DNA of 64,000 nt from Tretioscincus oriximinensis (Eukaryota; Chordata; Lepidosauria; Squamata; Gymnophthalmidae): contig JAJVDF010000215.1 in NCBI GenBank assembly GCA_022410635.1, positions 621,946 to 685,945 of the forward strand, read 5' to 3'. Below the pieces are notes generated by a model. It worked only from the letters and a program-made list of their open reading frames with translations, made no database searches and was not told where the DNA came from. Positions 45,290-54,900 of this stretch are shown piece after piece. Numbering within the stretch: the stretch's first letter is position 1; the number at the start of each line of letters is the position of its first letter. The translations under genes and the position numbers were made by a program.

Positions 45290-45385
45290 ATATTGTTTTA
45301 ATATGTTATTCTGTTTTTAATGTTAATTGCCCTGAGACCTTCAAGTACAGGACACTATAGAAATGCNGATAAATAAATACAAAGA
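45290..45385 (+). mobile_element. L2 LINE 3' end
   Basis: 'aatatgttattctgttttta' then 'ttgccctgagaccttcaagt' and a GATAAATAAATA tail. Confidence 0.7.
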
Positions 45386-46212
45386 ATTAATAAAATAATT
45401 ATTTTGTAATTCTATTAATTGCAACATGCTTCAAGGTTTTCCTGTTCTTAGTGTTGTCTATAGTGTTTGATATGTTACGATTGTGTTTTGAACTACCCTG
45501 TACATTGCTCGGAAAGGTAGCATATAAATGAATTTGATATGGTGTCTTATGTCTGAAGGTTGAGATTATATAAGCAAAGCAATAAAATCACAACCAAATA
45601 CTACTTTAAAAATCCTCTGGATTCATCCAAGTCTTAACTTTTAGTTCTCTGGAGCTTGTCAAGGATTGATATGCACTAAGGATAGTTCCAGATGATGTTG
45701 CCTTCATGCTCTTATGGCACGATTATGGCCATAACTAATTGCGGGCACCCAATAGTTCTTTCATGCTGATTCCATAGTGTGATGTCTCTTCTTTGAATCA
45801 TGATAGAACATTGCAACAAGAGTGTGAGATTTACCTAGAGCCCCAGCTCTGCTTCAATTCTTTTTCAGACAGGCAGAGCACAGAAAAGCTGTTTTCCCTG
45901 CTGAATTTTGGCAGGAAAATGAAGTATTTTTTAAAAAATTATTAAACCCCACCCGCAGAAGGTGGCTCACATACTGGTAACTGGGGGAAGTGGTAGCAGC
46001 CAATGACAAAAAAGAAACAAGATGTCTTGGGATCTGTAGGCTTCCAGAGCTTCATGGGATCTATAGGTAGAATACATGAAGAAAGGAAGAAATTTCAATG
46101 CTACATGTGGAGAGAAAGGATAAGTTTTTTGTACTGAGATTTTTCTACAAAAGATAGTAGTTTGAATGCAGCCTAAAGAAAGACAACATACTTTTTCAAA
46201 AACATTCAGGAT
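45386..46212. other. 3' flank of the aerolysin-like gene
   Basis: 45960-46130 resembles 33535-33700 ('gagcttcatggga', 'agccaatgaca'), an unclassified dispersed repeat. No gene was seen. Confidence 0.45.
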
Positions 46213-46218
46213 TTTATT
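46213..46218 (-). promoter_or_regulatory. Candidate polyadenylation signal
   Basis: AATAAA on the minus strand, 360 bases past the stop codon of the aerolysin-like gene and the first such hexamer noticed downstream of it. It would give a 3' UTR of about 380 bases. Confidence 0.4.
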
Positions 46219-46577
46219 TCCATTCTTCACATGTACTCCAAGGGGTACACATGGTATTAAAAAGTTTGTCAATCCTTCTCAGGCACCTGAAAATAGGATA
46301 AAATTACTGCCTCAGAAACTAGAAAAGACACTAGATACTAGACACTTCTATTGATGTAGGCTTTTAAACCACTCCTGAAAACCTAAACTAAACCAGATTC
46401 CCCCTCCCCACACTCTTGATTTGATCTAGTTCTTCAGGATAAAATAGAGTTTTAAAACACTTGTGTGACCAAGGGCTCAATTTTCCGTCAGAATCAAACC
46501 TGAGTNTTCCAAAACCCACATTCAGTACAAGGAATTCCTCTCTGAAGATGTTCCCCTTGGAAAGCCAACACTGCACA

Positions 46578-47543
46578 TCACATAAGCGCACACTTCTTGT
46601 TAATCTTTTCTTGTGAAACTTCTATTCGGAAGCCAACATAAACATAGCCCCTCCAAATCCCAGATTCACGAAATGTCACAATATCTCCGTTAGATTTAAC
46701 TTTTCTGACGATGACTGAGAACGGAGCAAAGGTAGGAGTGGCTCTGTTTACAACCAGATGAGCAATGGCTTTGGTTTTAGGGGGCACTTTAACTTCTTTG
46801 GTGAATTCGTGGTAAATGTGTCTTGGAACAGAAACCGTCAGGTCGTTGTCCTCTGTGTATTTCAGAGCAGGTGTTGCATCTCCAACTTTGAACCGATACC
46901 AGACGGGTAGCCCGAGCCCCCACCTACGTTTCCATACAATTTCATCAGCATCAAAGACCTGCCAACTCATTTTAAAAGTGTGTTCCTCGGGTACTTCACT
47001 CCGGTTAGTATAGGTCTGTGTCTCCAAAATATTACGGAAGCATTTTATTGGCTCCATGTTCCCAAGGATCACATTCAGAATTTTAAAGGTCGGAAGAGAA
47101 ATATCTCCAACCACAGGCCGAAAGCAACAGGTATAATCGGCTGTCAGTTTAGCTGCTTCAACTGTATAAAAGTTCCGATACATTCTGGCTAGGAAGAAGC
47201 CATTATGAACCTTGAATGCCACCTTATTTCCTTGCTGAAAGACATCAAACTGGAGGCTCTTGTCTTTTGAGTACTGCACAGCTTGAATAGGAAAGGTGCC
47301 CCCATCTGTTTTCATATCCATCACAGCAAGATACATGCCTAGCCAGTTTTTCAGCATAACCTTTCCAGAGGGCAGAAGGATGACTTGAAATTTGCTTGAC
47401 TCTGTCTTGTCATACACACCCCTGATGGCTTGTACGGAGTCATTATCTAGACCATTCCAATACAGGTTGTTGTCCATCTGGAAAGCTACCCCTTCTTCTG
47501 CATTGATGTAGGCTTCGAGCTGGCCCAGGCCTTTGGAAAGTTT
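46578..47543 (-). CDS. Amaranthin-like plus aerolysin-like (ETX/MTX2-type) protein, main coding exon
   Basis: An uninterrupted, N-free exon of 966 bases encodes 321 residues. With a one-codon start in exon 1 (49955-49957) the protein has 322. Numbered that way, residues about 53-148 read like an amaranthin-type beta-trefoil lectin domain (LPSGKVMLK, GMYLAV, LQFDVF, then a V-A-F-K-V-H-N-G-F-F stretch). Residues about 150-315 read like an aerolysin pore module (TYTNRSEVPE, then VKVPPKTKA at about 252-260 and a following beta-rich end). In known relatives the lectin part binds a surface glycan and the second module oligomerises into a membrane pore; that role is inferred here. No signal peptide or transmembrane helix is seen. 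The C-terminus is two lysines then Cys-Ala-Leu-Met, a CaaX prenylation box. The acceptor is AG at 47544-47545 after a pyrimidine stretch. An in-frame ATG at 47477 is an alternative start (299 residues). It could also be called natterin- or EDSP-related. Confidence 0.72.
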   Translation of the reverse strand, partial: KLSKGLGQLEAYINAEEGVAFQMDNNLYWNGLDNDSVQAIRGVYDKTESSKFQVILLPSGKVMLKNWLGMYLAVMDMKTDGGTFPIQAVQYSKDKSLQFDVFQQGNKVAFKVHNGFFLARMYRNFYTVEAAKLTADYTCCFRPVVGDISLPTFKILNVILGNMEPIKCFRNILETQTYTNRSEVPEEHTFKMSWQVFDADEIVWKRRWGLGLPVWYRFKVGDATPALKYTEDNDLTVSVPRHIYHEFTKEVKVPPKTKAIAHLVVNRATPTFAPFSVIVRKVKSNGDIVTFRESGIWRGYVYVGFRIEVSQEKINKKCALM

Positions 47544-47896
47544 CTAGTCAATTGAAAGGAGAGCAGTGACTCAATTTAAAAATAATAAAAAATGTGTCCT
47601 AGTTTATGTGGCCTCTAGAGCCTAAGTCTGGTTATGAATAATTTGTTCAAACATGACAGACTGTAAATAACTAGGGCTACTTACAGATCATCATCAGTTT
47701 TCTGTTCTTAGATTTTACTCAAATTTCTGCCCTGGTCACACATCTACATTTAAACCTTTTTCAGTCCAGAAGAATGAACTTTAATCCTTAAAATTTTTTT
47801 NAAAAATTAACCTCATTATTCAGGACTAAAGAACGTTTAAAAGTACATTTGTGACTGGGGTTCCTGACTGTTTTTTGGTTGTTGCATTGCTATCAT

Positions 47897-48102
47897 TAGG
47901 CTGACTAGATGACCCCTTTTGGGTGGATGAGTGAGTGAAAATCCAGTTTTGGGGTACCTCCCGTTTTTTGCTGATAAGAAAAATGTATTTTTTTTTTAAA
48001 AAAAAAACCTTTATTTGAAAAAAAAAAATTCTCAGCGAAAAACCGGGAGACACCCCAAAACCGGGTTTTCAGTCCCCACAAAAGGGGTCATCTAGTCAGC
48101 CT
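47897..48102. mobile_element. Palindromic hAT-like MITE, copy 5 (in the intron of the aerolysin-like gene)
   Basis: Termini TAGGCTGACTAGATGACCCC and GGGGTCATCTAGTCAGCCT, with an exact 8-base duplication GCTATCAT at 47889-47896 and 48103-48110. Both ends carry the same C-to-T change (CTAG for CCAG). Confidence 0.9.
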
Positions 48103-48550
48103 GCTATCATCTACATACTTACCTATCAATCTTCTAATCTACTTAAATACATACCTATCTATTTACCTAAATTCATACAGAATTCACAATCATTAACTTT
48201 ACTGAATGTGCTCCCATCAGAAATGGCTAAAGTAGGACTATAGCCACACCTTTACCAGTTATATCCAACTTCAATTCATCTAAGGGAGTTTGACGCAGAA
48301 AACAAAAACACAGACTAACGTAAACTGTTCTTCTTGGCTTAAGATGAGTTGAACATGGTCCAGAAATAAAAATATGTTTGTGATCAGTTATTCAATTTCT
48401 ATGGAACCTCAGAAGGGTAGCTAGATTTGTAAAAAATCATGGTATGGGAATGCAAAAAGGCTCGGAAATATAGGAAAAAGATTGAAAGAGAAATAAACGA
48501 AATGCTTAACATCCAAATTAGATTAACATAGAAGAAGGTAGTTTTACATT

Positions 48551-48758
48551 GCTGACCAGATGACTCCTTTTGGGGGAGTGTTGAAAACCCATTTTTGGGG
48601 TGCCTCCAGGTTTTTTCTGAGGAAAAAAAATTAAAATACAAAAGCATTTTTGAAAAAAATCTTTTTTTGAAAAAAGTTTCCTCAGAAAAAACTGGGAGGC
48701 ACCCCAAAACCGGGTTTTCAATCCACGCCCCCCCAAAAGGGGTAATCTGATCAGCCTA
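48551..48758. mobile_element. Palindromic hAT-like MITE, copy 6 (intron)
   Basis: Termini GCTGACCAGATGACTCCTTT and GGGGTAATCTGATCAGC. Inner arms are 'ggtgcctccaggttttttct' and its complement. Confidence 0.85.
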
Positions 48759-49229
48759 ACATGGAGGAATGGAGCACATAATACCAATATAGGTAAGGTT
48801 GGACATTATTATAGCACATGCAGAGTTAATGGTGATGGGATGGAAAAACAAGACAAAGTGGACAATGCAAAGATTATATGGATCTGTAATTAATATTGCA
48901 ACTGAAGTACTGAATAGTATAATTAATAATATGGAAATTGTGCAGAAAAAGAAAATTTCAAACAAAAATGGATAGTGATGAGAAATTATTTAGTAAGAAA
49001 ATTGGAGAATAATGTAAAATGTAAGGAAATTAAGATTCTGTGTATGGAAGATATTATATAACAAAAGGGGAAATTATATTAAAAAGATTTTAAAATGCAA
49101 GAATATAAAGAAAATGAAATGTAGTATGATGTAGTTACTAATAAAATGTTTTAAAACAAAGCATAGCATGTTCTTCAGTTTGCAACCTCACTCTACCAAT
49201 CAAAATACTTGTTTGATTAAAGAGAAATA

Positions 49230-49306
49230 CACTGCTCAAAACAATTAAGGGAACACTTTAACATACACTGTTATATTAAAGTGTTCCCTTAATTGTTTTG
49301 AGCAGT
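49230..49306. mobile_element. Mariner-like MITE, TA target
   Basis: A 77-base palindrome with arms of about 32 bases (CACTGCTCAAAACAATTAAG at the left end), flanked by TA on both sides. The terminal sequence resembles Tc1/mariner-type repeats seen in other vertebrates. It lies in the intron of the aerolysin-like gene. Confidence 0.85.
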
Positions 49307-49600
49307 TATATTTTCTACCACAGTTATGGAAGGTCGTGCTGCCTGCCTTTTTCTCATTAGGTCTATATATGCTTTGGACTCCCTCTCTAGAAATTCTGAG
49401 TTTAGCCCAAGGCTTTTTTTACATGGTCTTACTAATGCACTTTAAGGAGCTCACGGTTCCTCATTGTCTGCATGGGAGTAGTGGTAATAGTACACAATAG
49501 TTGTATAGTAACAGCTTCTTCAAGTGCATTAGTTTACTGCTGATATATTAGTGTAACAATGCCAGCTAATGCATAGACACATAAGAAAAGCACTGTTTAA

Positions 49601-49790
49601 GCTGACCAGATGACCCCTTTTGGGTGGTGGTGGTTTGAAAACCCGTTTTTGGGGTGCCTCCCATTTTTTTCTGAGGAAAAAAAAACCAACAAATTTTTTT
49701 TGAAAAATATTTTTTTGAAAAAAATCTCCTCAGAAAAGCACCCCCAAACTGGGTTTTCAATCCCCCCCCAAAAAAGGGGTCATCTGGTCT
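49601..49790. mobile_element. Palindromic hAT-like MITE, copy 7 (intron)
   Basis: It starts GCTGACCAGATGACCCCTTT and ends AGGGGTCATCTGGTC. The flanks 'tgtttaa' and 'tgttaaa' may be a degraded target duplication. Confidence 0.85.
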
Positions 49791-49954
49791 GTTAAATCCA
49801 TAGATTATTCTGCAGAATGTATTGGAAAGTGTGCATAACCATCTGCAGAGGACAAACTTAAAAGCCAGAACTTACACCAGAGAAAATCCAACTGTATCAT
49901 GATTTTGTAAACAGTGATTGTTAAAGTTTGCATTATGCTAAAGGACATACTTAC

Positions 49955-50005
49955 CATTAGCAAAGTACCACAAGCACCTTGGTCATACACCCTTGCTAGA
50001 GAATG
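49955..50005 (-). other. Predicted first exon of the aerolysin-like gene, ending in the start codon
   Basis: On the minus strand the exon ends with ATG (49957-49955) immediately followed by a perfect donor GTAAGT (49954-49949). Splicing to the acceptor at 47543 puts this ATG in frame with the main exon, with phase 0 at the junction. A nine-codon upstream ORF starts at 49986. Its TAA (49959-49957) overlaps the main ATG by one base (TAATG), which would suit reinitiation. The transcription start, about 30 bases after the TATA box, is estimated, so the right border is approximate. The intron would be 2,411 bases. Confidence 0.55.
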
Positions 50006-50032
50006 AACTATTCTGAGCTATTCCTTAGGGGC

Positions 50033-50040
50033 TTTTTATA
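50033..50040 (-). promoter_or_regulatory. TATA box of the aerolysin-like gene
   Basis: TATAAAAA on the minus strand, about 75 bases upstream of the predicted donor. It implies a start of transcription near 50003-50010 and a tightly regulated, CpG-poor promoter. Confidence 0.5.
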
Positions 50041-50049
50041 TCTCCCTCA

Positions 50050-50955
50050 AAGTTGGTGTGAATTAAAGAGAAGGGCCAGCTGAAAACAATTACATTTTCA
50101 GGTGGGATGAGAAGCAAAAAGAAACATAAAGGAGGCCTTCGTTTTTTGGATCAGTTTATAATGTGTTTGAGGGATTCCTCTGAAGTTGATTTATCGGCAT
50201 ACATCTTATTAAAATTTTCAAATGTGTTTTCAAAAAGAGAAAAATATACATAAAATTGAATTCTTCTAAGTTACAATCATATTTCCCCCTCCAGTTAATT
50301 CATTGATTTCCTCTCCTTCTGCTCTGTCTTTTTTAAAGGTTTTGCCAATTATATCATTTTAGTGCTCGTTCCTATTGATCCCTTCACATCAATGGTTCCT
50401 TAGTCTTCAAAGCCTGCAATTAAAAGTCCACCTTTTGTATAAAATCTTGTTTATAACAATTTATCCAATGTTTCATCCCTTATGAAAAGAGCTAACATCT
50501 ATTTCAAGATTTATTTGCATTACTATTATATCATTGTCTGCTTACAATCAGGAATGAATCAATGATGAAACTAAAGAAACTTAAACTTCAGGAATGGATC
50601 CAATCTGCTAAAGGTGGTGGTGGTGGTGGTAACCTGGTTTTGGAGTGCCTCCCGGGTGGATGGATCAGTCTCAGGGTGGATCACAGTAATAAAAGAAAAG
50701 AACTTAAAGAAAGCCCATCCAGTCCAGCATTTTGCCTCACAGAGTGGCCCAGACTTAAATTAGTTAAAAATAAGAACAGTCCCTGCAAGGAGAGAGTATT
50801 AGATCTAAGTTATTTATAAAGCAAAGGGTGCTCTCTTTTGCAGCTAGGATAACAGAAAGGATTTTGCTTTGGATCATTTCTTGCTTCTGATTGGACTGTC
50901 AGTATTCCTGTTCCAGTTAGTTCTTGGTTCCTCTAGGTCCTGTTTAACTCAAAAT
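50050..50955. other. Upstream flank of the aerolysin-like gene
   Basis: AT-rich. A MITE scrap lies at about 50628-50660 ('ctggttttggagtgcctccc') and a CR1 3' UTR scrap, minus strand, at about 50700-50760 ('ccatccagtccagcattttg'). A (GGT)n run at about 50613-50630. No second gene was seen. Confidence 0.45.
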
Positions 50956-51164
50956 TAGGCTGACCAGATGACCCCTTTTGGGGGGGTGTTTAAAACCCAT
51001 TTATGGGGTGCCGCCCGTTTTTTTCTGAGGAATATTTTTTTTTAAAAAAAAACATTTTTCAAAAAAAATCTTTTTTTGAAAAGGTTTTCCTCAGAAAAAA
51101 CTGGGAGGCACCCCAAAACCGGTTTTCAACTCCCTCCCCCAAAAGGGGTCATCTGGTCAGCCTA
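50956..51164. mobile_element. Palindromic hAT-like MITE, copy 8
   Basis: Termini TAGGCTGACCAGATGACCCC and GGGGTCATCTGGTCAGCCTA, nearly symmetrical throughout. No clear flanking duplication was seen. Confidence 0.88.
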
Positions 51165-51346
51165 TGGCCTCCAAGTACAGGTGAAGGTTCAGGGTCACCA
51201 GAGACACCCATGAAGTGAATTTGGAGAATGAATCTCATTTTAATGCATCATCCAATATGGCCAGCTATACTAGTCATTCAGCAGCCTAGCAGCTTCATTC
51301 TATACAGTATCCACTTTCAAACAATCTCCAAGGGTAGCCCTGTAAG

Positions 51347-51532
51347 TAGGCTGACCACATGACCCCTTTTGGGGTGGGTGGGTTGAAAACTTGTTTTTGG
51401 GGTGCCTCCCGTTTTTTTCTGAGGAAAAAAAAACCCAAAAAAGTCGGAGAAAAATCTTTTTTTGAAAAAAGCTTTGTCGGAAAAAACTGGGAGGTTTTCA
51501 ACCCCCCCAAAAGGGGTCATCTGGTCAGCCTA
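51347..51532. mobile_element. Palindromic hAT-like MITE, copy 9
   Basis: Termini TAGGCTGACCACATGACCCC and GGGGTCATCTGGTCAGCCTA. It lies 180 bases from copy 8. The right arm has lost about 20 bases near 51495. Confidence 0.88.
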
Positions 51533-53112
51533 CTAATGTAGTGTGCTCTAGATGAGGTTTAGCCAGGCTGTATGTATGACATCTCAGTGCAGTTATTTAC
51601 TTTACGCCTCCTTTTGTGGGAGTCATCCAGGGGACACATATTGGGAATATCATATTATATTAATATCAAATATACCTGTCTGGACCTAAGTAACCAAAGT
51701 GAGGCCTCTGGGAAGTATTTTGCAAAACCTTTCCTTGGTCAAGCTGACCTCTGCACAACCCCAGGAACAAACTTAATCACTCTCCTCTCCCTCAGGGGCA
51801 CCTCTGAATAGGTAGCCCTTTTCTAAATGGCTTTTCTGATAGGGCCATTAATCTCCTCAGGTAAGGGGAAGCCAAATGTTTGCTCAAGTCTGGACTAGCT
51901 TGGCTCCCCTNCTGAGNAAACCTCTTTGGCTGCATAGCCTGAAGCCACCTCATTGTACCAAGGGGTAGGCACTATTTACTCTCTTCTGTCTATCACCAGA
52001 TGCAGCNATCTATCTCTGATTGCTATTAATCAAGGGCCATCACAGTCCTGGGCCCTTGGATGTGAGTCACTGTTCCTGTCATTAATTTGATTGACAGGGG
52101 ATCACAATGGAAGCTAAGGTCCATTCAGTAGTCACACCACACTCACTTCATTGACCATATTTGGATTTCCTGAACCCAGGCTGTGCCCACTTGGGAGGGG
52201 AGAACTGCATCACTTGTGACATCACTGACCCACGTTGGGTCTCCTCCACCCCTTTTACCTCGTCATAATTTGAAACACGCCTTCTGATATCAAGGTCAAT
52301 AAAAGTTGAAGTTTTGGGCCCCTCTGGAGGAATCCATGACCCGTGGACNCTCCGAGGATGCTCCTGTTACCTGAAGAGTTGTCTGTGTGAATCCTTTGAC
52401 ACGTGTTCCTGGCTCCAGGGCAAGCTACCTCAATTCACCATCACAAGCCATTGAATATCAGGGAAGCCGACCCCTGATATCCTTTTCCCTCAACTAAATG
52501 TTATCGCTATTGATTTACAGACTCTGCCTTTTCTACCCACATGACTTCTGCCCCCACCCCAGAAATAGTATCATTCGTGATGTCATTTCAAGAAATGGGA
52601 CCAGAAATGACATCATTCAAGATATCAAGATCTCATCATTCAAGAAAGGCCCGAGACCCACCTGGACCCCGGCCCTGCCCCACATATACCCAGCAGGCTC
52701 CTGGTGCAAATATGGATATATTTTTAAAATTTGCAACCTTTTGTACATGCTTAAATACAATGCTGGGTTTAGCATTCCCCCACCACCAACATTTTTCCCC
52801 ATTCACACACAACTTCTGGATAAAGTTGTCTGTGCTGATTACAAAGGGGAGAAGGAATGGGGAAATGGCATTATCTGCTTTGGATCTTGTAATGGAATGA
52901 GAATATGTGACTGTACAGTCCATTGTGATTCATTCTTCCTGGTCAATGCATTGCACCTGGTAACTCTAGCGTGCGCTGGCTGATAAGATAACTTTCACAT
53001 TCCTTGTCAGCTGAGGCTGAGTGACATGGAGCTATTTGTTCTGCAGCCCTGTACTTTTTCATGCAATTCTGCAACAAGTGCCTAATGCTCTTGACACCAT
53101 AAATATATATGT
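51533..53112. other. Intergenic DNA with a possible solo LTR
   Basis: Around 52255-52450 the sequence has LTR-like features: 'aataaaagttgaag' as a polyadenylation signal, then a U5-like C/T-rich stretch. Borders and target duplication were not found. The open frames at 52498-52983 on both strands do not look like proteins. Confidence 0.3.
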
Positions 53113-53298
53113 TAGGTTTACCAGATGAAATCTGGATTAAAAGGTGACACCTTTAATGGCTATAGGCAGGAGGTCCTTTCTCGAGGTGTAGCTTCTAGTG
53201 TCTGCTGCACCGGGACAGGAATGGGGGTGAGGGAAATCACTTTTTCACACCCATTAAGGATATGAACTTCTGTGCTGGATTTTATCTAGCAACCCTAA
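53113..53298. mobile_element. MITE, 'acctttaatggctata' family, copy 2
   Basis: Termini TAGGTTTACCAGATGAAATC and GATTTTATCTAGCAACCCTAA. The interior 'acctttaatggctatagg' and 'gtctgctgcaccggg' are shared with 40706-40872. Confidence 0.65.
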
Positions 53299-53486
53299 CA
53301 TATGTAGATGCACACTCTATCAATGCATGATGCTGCTCCGGTTTATGCTCATATAGTCATCAAGAGTGGGACCAACAGTGCTTGACTTTTTCTCTCCTCA
53401 AATCCTTTCCATGTTAGCTGTTACAAGACCTCTGCAACTAATCACTTTGCACTTTCCTTCTTACTCCTTTGCCTTCTGTTTCACAT

Positions 53487-53870
53487 CACGGATGGCTCAG
53501 TCGCTAAGGAATCCGTCTCTCACCTGGGAGGTGGGGTGTGGAAGCCCCGTGTCAGACGTGGGGGTGCGGTGAGTACCTTCCACTAGCCTGTAGCTCTAGC
53601 CTAGCCAGCTATTCGAAAGCATGAATTGCAAAAAAATGCAACTGACTACAAGTAGATACATGGGAACCACCNCAGCCTGGTGAGGAAGATAGAATGTCAG
53701 TCTTTGGGCAAAATACCTTTGTAAGCCGCTTTGAGTCCCATTGAAAGGTGAGAAAAGCGGGGTATAAGAACGGAGTTCTTATTCTTCTTTTCTTCTTCTT
53801 TTCTTTTTCTCTTCTTCTCTTCTTCGTCTCTTCTTTCCCTTCATCTTCGTCTTTTCCTTCGTCTTCGTCT
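53487..53870 (+). mobile_element. SINE, Bov-B-tail-like family, long TTC/GTC tail
   Basis: Head 'ggatggctcagtcgctaagg', full body, 3' end 'gaaaagcggggtataagaac' and about 90 bases of TTC, TTCGTC and TTTTC repeats. Confidence 0.92.
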
Positions 53871-54260
53871 TATTTAGGTGACCAGTCACTTCCATGCAGC
53901 TAAGTCACTTGAAGGTTAAAGAACAATTGTATACAGAAAGGCATCCTGAATATGACAGGTTTACCTGAGGAGGAGAGAGCTAGCAGAGCCCCTGAGAGGC
54001 CTTTTCCTATGTAGTAGAATGAACAGAACCAGGAGGGGTCAATGGTCCAGAGACTGGATGTTCTCTCTATTCACCATCAGCAAAGGGGGAAACTTTGCTT
54101 CTCTGCACTCAAGTCTTTCCAGATGCAGATGGGATGCCAGATGTAAAGAATAACAAAATGTCAGCTTCCTGTTTCCTGGCTTATGGCAGAATTTCTTGAT
54201 TTTTGGTTTTAAGTTGTATTTCTGCTTGCTTTTCTACACCATTTTTTCATCACAACAAGT
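53871..54260. other. Intergenic DNA, nothing recognised
   Basis: No gene or repeat identified. Confidence 0.4.
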
Positions 54261-54500
54261 GCGTATTTATTTGTACTTCTACTCAAAGATCTCAGGGCAG
54301 CCAACCAAAGGGTGGCTCACATAGCTGTTGTTGCTTTCTCCACAACAGACACCCTGTGGGGCTGAGAGAGTTCTAAAGAACTATGNCTGGCCCAAGGACA
54401 CCCTTCTGGCTTCANGGAGGAGTGGGGAATCGAACAGGGAAGCTACCANATAAAAATACAACTAAACATTACTCCAAACCGGCTCTCATACATACATGAA
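54261..54500 (-). mobile_element. SINE of the second family (minus strand)
   Basis: An L2-like tail at the left ('tttatttgtacttct...'), then 'tttctccacaacagacaccc' and 'ggggaatcgaacagggaagc' (B box), ending with 'aaccggctctcat' at the right. Confidence 0.85.
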
Positions 54501-54586
54501 CACATGCATGCGTGCTTTAAGCAGCCAGCCGTACAATTCAAACGCCCAACTCTTGCAGCAAACTCTTGGATTCTCCCGATTTTGTT
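54302..54586 (+). repeat. Short segmental duplication, copy 1
   Basis: Nearly identical to 55578-55864, including about 95 bases beyond the SINE ('ttaagcagccagccgtacaa' to 'ctcttggattctcccgattt'). Sequence identity is well above that between SINE copies. Confidence 0.88.
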
Positions 54587-54779
54587 TTTATATATATTTT
54601 ATTGCATTCGATTTTATATAATTATCATGTATGTTACGGTTCTTAATAACAGCCGCGAATAAACAATACAGGCTCCTGATGACATGATATTACTATTTTA
54701 AGAGAAATAAATAATTACAGGTAAGGAACTTTACACCCCAACCCCCATGCGAACAGTTCCTGGAACAACTGCAGAAAAG

Positions 54780-54900
54780 AGTTAAATGAACTCCCCGGGC
54801 AGAAAGGTGCCGCCCCCCTGCGTGACGTCAGCGCCCAGGCCACGCCCATTCCAAAGGCAAATACAAGATGGTGGCTGGCTGACTGTGACAGGTAGGAAGT
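54780..54900 (+). promoter_or_regulatory. GC-rich promoter-like patch with CRE and YY1-like sites
   Basis: A perfect palindromic CRE, TGACGTCA, at 54823-54830 lies in a GC-rich stretch. It is followed by 'acaagatggtgg' (54863-54874), like a YY1 initiator, and a good splice donor ('gacag|gtaggaag', GT at 54892). This layout is typical of a housekeeping-gene first exon. No downstream coding exon was identified. Confidence 0.35.

Noticed and set aside
46388..46591. 67-codon frame just downstream of the aerolysin-like gene
   Set aside because: It starts inside the last codons of the gene in another frame and lies in the expected 3' UTR. No family resemblance.
52498..52983. 161-codon frame and overlapping frames
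   Set aside because: Frames occur in three readings on both strands without bias or motif. More likely LTR or repeat-derived DNA.
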